In this document: positions 62,201 to 64,000 of the stretch, piece after piece
Layout of the letters: every line of letters starts with the position of its first letter
How positions within the stretch are numbered: the stretch's first letter is position 1
Notes under the pieces: model-generated
What the model was told of the DNA's origin: nothing
The model's database searches: none
The model's input: the letters and a program-made list of their open reading frames with translations, nothing else
Program-made: the position numbers and the translations under genes
Assembly: GCF_003692615.1 (NCBI RefSeq)
Contig: NZ_CP023540.1
Coordinates: 1-64,000, forward strand
DNA: 64,000 nt
Origin: Chryseobacterium sp. 6424
GTDB taxonomy: Bacteria; Bacteroidota; Bacteroidia; Flavobacteriales; Weeksellaceae
Direction: 5' to 3'

Positions 62201-63034
62201 TTAAAAAGTAATCCGATAAGTTCCGGTGGAAGAAGTAGCCGCACGTTCCGCTTTCACATATTGTTTTACCCAACTTACGGAAGTGGAAGTCACGCAGTGA
62301 TCTGAAATCCCGCCCGACCGTCTGGCAGAAATTACATTGCCTGCTTTATCTACCGTGTAAGAAATGTGTATGGTACCACTTGCCGAACAGTTATGGGAAG
62401 GTTGTGCGCCACCGCGCCCCATGGTACCGGGAATAAAACCAATCAGGTTTCGGTCTACCCCTATTTTACTGTCGCCATTGCCATCTCCGCCAAGAGGGTC
62501 ACCCTGGTTTCCGGTGGTGCCCGTCGTACCTTGTGTAGTGTTTTTAGTTCCGCGCCCTTTTATTAAATTGCCTATGGCTGCATTGCCACGGCCGTCACCT
62601 GTAGAAGTGGTAGGTTTGGCAACGGCGGTTTTGGGTGTCGTAGCCTTAGGTTTGGTGTTTTTTTGGGTTTCTGGTGTAGGTGTAGTGGTGTTGGCACTTT
62701 TGCCAGTAATCATTTTTTCTTTTACAACAGGTTGTGGTGTCTGTACTTTTGGTTCGGGTTCGGTGACTGTTTGCTGTACAGGCTCGGGCACTGCGGTTTC
62801 CGGTGCGGCGGAAATGCTGCCTTCCTGGTCGGCGGGTTCTTCTTCCGTAGCTCCTTCCTGTTGGTCCCCGAAGTTGATCAGCATTGTGGTAATCTCTTCA
62901 GGTTTATAAGTAACAGTGGTGAACTGATAGAAAAATATGGTTAGAAAGACCAGGGCCGAGAGCAGTGCTGTGATGACGGCACTGTTCCTGCGGTCGCGGT
63001 ATTCGCTTTTTTTATGTTCGGCAGCAAAACTCAT
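62201..63034 (-). CDS. tonB: Energy transducer TonB
   Basis: A 277-residue TonB-like protein: cytoplasmic start, one membrane anchor (about 19-39), a long Pro/Thr/Glu/Gln-rich periplasm-spanning segment with PEPVQQTVTEPEPKVQTPQP, a Gly/Thr-rich stretch, and a C-terminal domain SGTIHISYTVDKAGNVISAR of the TonB_C fold with a cysteine pair (NCSASG and DHCVTS) that may form a disulfide. It overlaps the exbD stop by one base. It passes proton-motive energy to outer membrane receptors such as the one at 53225-55906. Confidence 0.88.
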   Translation of the reverse strand: MSFAAEHKKSEYRDRRNSAVITALLSALVFLTIFFYQFTTVTYKPEEITTMLINFGDQQEGATEEEPADQEGSISAAPETAVPEPVQQTVTEPEPKVQTPQPVVKEKMITGKSANTTTPTPETQKNTKPKATTPKTAVAKPTTSTGDGRGNAAIGNLIKGRGTKNTTQGTTGTTGNQGDPLGGDGNGDSKIGVDRNLIGFIPGTMGRGGAQPSHNCSASGTIHISYTVDKAGNVISARRSGGISDHCVTSTSVSWVKQYVKAERAATSSTGTYRITF

Positions 63035-63432
63035 TAATCATTTTGGATGGTTGCGATGGCCAGATTGAATTTATGGGTTTCTGCGATACCCATTACAAAT
63101 ACGACATCTTTATGCTTGGTATTTTCGTCAGCACGAATGGTAAATGAAGGGTTTTCTTCATCTTTCAAAGCGTTTACCAATACATTTTCGAGTTCTTCTT
63201 TAGCAATTTCCTCATCATTAAGGTAATACTTGCCGTCTTCTTTAATGGTAACAGTAGAAGGGTCCTGAACGCTGGGGTTGGTAGCATCAGTCTTTGGCAG
63301 TTTTACATCAATCGCACTTTGGCTGATGGCAGAACTTGTAATCATAAAAAAGATCAATAACAGAAATATAATATCTGTCATTGAGGCCATGCTGAATTCG
63401 GCGTTTACACGGTTTCTGCGTTTCAGTTCCAT
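63034..63432 (-). CDS. exbD: Biopolymer transport protein ExbD/TolR family
   Basis: A 132-residue protein with one membrane segment (about 20-40) that carries the conserved Asp of the proton path in SMASMTDIIFLLLIFFM, then a periplasmic domain. Coupled to exbB by a TAATG overlap and to tonB by another, so the three are made in step. Confidence 0.93.
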   Translation of the reverse strand: MELKRRNRVNAEFSMASMTDIIFLLLIFFMITSSAISQSAIDVKLPKTDATNPSVQDPSTVTIKEDGKYYLNDEEIAKEELENVLVNALKDEENPSFTIRADENTKHKDVVFVMGIAETHKFNLAIATIQND

Positions 63433-64000
63433 TAAAGCGGTTTATTTAGGGCGTCCAGAAAATCGTTTACATGGGTTTGCACTTTTAACACCAAACGGTC
63501 TACGTTAGTTACCAGGATATTATAGAAAAAATACGCTGGTATGCCTACGAATAACCCGACCGCGGTAGTAGCCATGGCGGTGTAAATACCCGAAGCGAGC
63601 AGTTTCGGACTTACGGCGCCGGTAACATTGGAAATCTCAAAGAAAGCCATGATCATCCCTACAACCGTCCCTAAGAATCCCAACATGGGTGCGGCACCCG
63701 AAGCGGAAGCCAGGATGTTGAGGTTCTTCTCAAGTTTGGAAACCTCCAGCTGGCCCTGGTTCTGCATGGCGTTTGAAATGTCAGAGATTGGGCGGCCTAT
63801 CCTCGCGAGCCCTTTTTCTATCATACGTGCTTCTGGTGAGTCGATGGTGCGGCAATAGTCCATGGCGGTCTGTATTTTACCGTCTTGCACGAAATCTTTA
63901 ATGTTTTCCAGAAAATTAGGGGTTTCTTTTGAGGCTCTTTTGATGAAGAAATACCGTTCAAAAAAGATGTAAACGGCTAAAATCCCCAGTAAAAAGATAG
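63432..64000 (-). CDS. exbB: MotA/TolQ/ExbB proton channel, N-terminus beyond window edge
   Basis: The frame is open to the right edge (189 residues visible, about 230-240 expected). It starts in the first membrane segment (IFLLGILAVYIFFERYFFIK), continues with a cytoplasmic stretch and then SGAAPMLGFLGTVVGMIMAFFEI, the family's second membrane segment, and AMATTAVGLFVGIPAYFFYNIL, the third. The Thr residues lining the proton path are visible. An internal GTG at 63890 is not the start. Confidence 0.93.
   Translation of the reverse strand, partial: IFLLGILAVYIFFERYFFIKRASKETPNFLENIKDFVQDGKIQTAMDYCRTIDSPEARMIEKGLARIGRPISDISNAMQNQGQLEVSKLEKNLNILASASGAAPMLGFLGTVVGMIMAFFEISNVTGAVSPKLLASGIYTAMATTAVGLFVGIPAYFFYNILVTNVDRLVLKVQTHVNDFLDALNKPL

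Noticed and set aside
62364..62909. A 181-codon plus-strand ORF opposite tonB
   Set aside because: It mirrors the Pro/Thr/Gly-rich TonB linker; composition (Val/Pro/Ser/Gly runs) is an antisense artefact.
1..64000. CRISPR arrays, phage or insertion sequences
   Set aside because: I found no regularly spaced repeats, transposase, integrase or phage structural proteins on either strand.

Overview
The window is a gene-dense segment of a Bacteroidota chromosome, most likely class Flavobacteriia, family Weeksellaceae (Chryseobacterium/Kaistella-like). Evidence seen directly: lineage-specific families (gliding lipoprotein GldH, PorD/DUF4835, Bacteroidota-type RpoZ, DUF5687 permease with its ATPase, a GLPGLI-family protein), many promoters with the Bacteroidota -7 element TAnnTTTG (four with TTG exactly 19 bases upstream), few recognisable Shine-Dalgarno sequences, and AT-rich intergenic DNA. 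No phage, transposase, CRISPR array or rRNA operon was seen.

Layout. 1-4780: selO (cut by the left edge), a class A penicillin-binding protein, gldH and ricT. 5164-9631: a FadL-like porin paired with an SGNH lipoprotein (frameshifted), then prs and rplY. 9632-15545: a GC-rich structured repeat, an umuC without umuD, then porD, coaBC, rpoZ, bamD and a TetR regulator, all on the minus strand. 15632-18458: tatD-like hydrolase, tcdA, rnpA, DUF4126, small TauE. 18475-23307: a TPR-ended protein, lptE, a sigma-54 activator and miaB. 23438-28071: TonB_C-like protein, lysA, a DnaQ-like exonuclease, HerA-like ATPase. 28235-31495: a sulfur/redox run (TauE, lipoprotein, metallo-beta-lactamase/double rhodanese, cupin, thioredoxin). 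31496-36244: nitrilase, two small outer-membrane proteins, rseP, tRNA-Asn, pepT. 36382-42700: HMG-CoA lyase, recN, DUF5687 ABC exporter, fumC. 42701-47740: an almost empty region, a small His-tailed membrane protein, prfA, two small lipoproteins, methylmalonyl-CoA mutase and a second copy of the structured repeat. 47781-51732: sufA-sufB-sufC-sufD. 51883-56377: a likely copper/heavy-metal cluster. 56414-64000: msrB, DUF445, pyrD, an unknown membrane pair, tRNA-Val, folC and a tonB-exbD-exbB energy-transducer operon cut by the right edge.

How it works together. Most of the window is housekeeping: cell wall, OM assembly (BamD, LptE, RseP), Fe-S assembly, translation and tRNA modification, cofactor and nucleotide synthesis. 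The most distinctive part is 51883-56377: a GLPGLI protein, a nine-cysteine secreted protein, a TonB-dependent receptor whose N-terminus carries two tandem heavy-metal-associated repeats, and a lipoprotein with a duplicated Cys/His motif. Its outer-membrane import would be powered by a TonB-ExbBD complex such as the one at 62201-64000.

Quality note. Four conserved genes (SGNH lipoprotein, HMG-CoA lyase, fumC, methylmalonyl-CoA mutase) are each broken by one missing base, and restoring one base rebuilds each fully. This pattern suggests residual indel errors in the assembly more than four independent pseudogenes.
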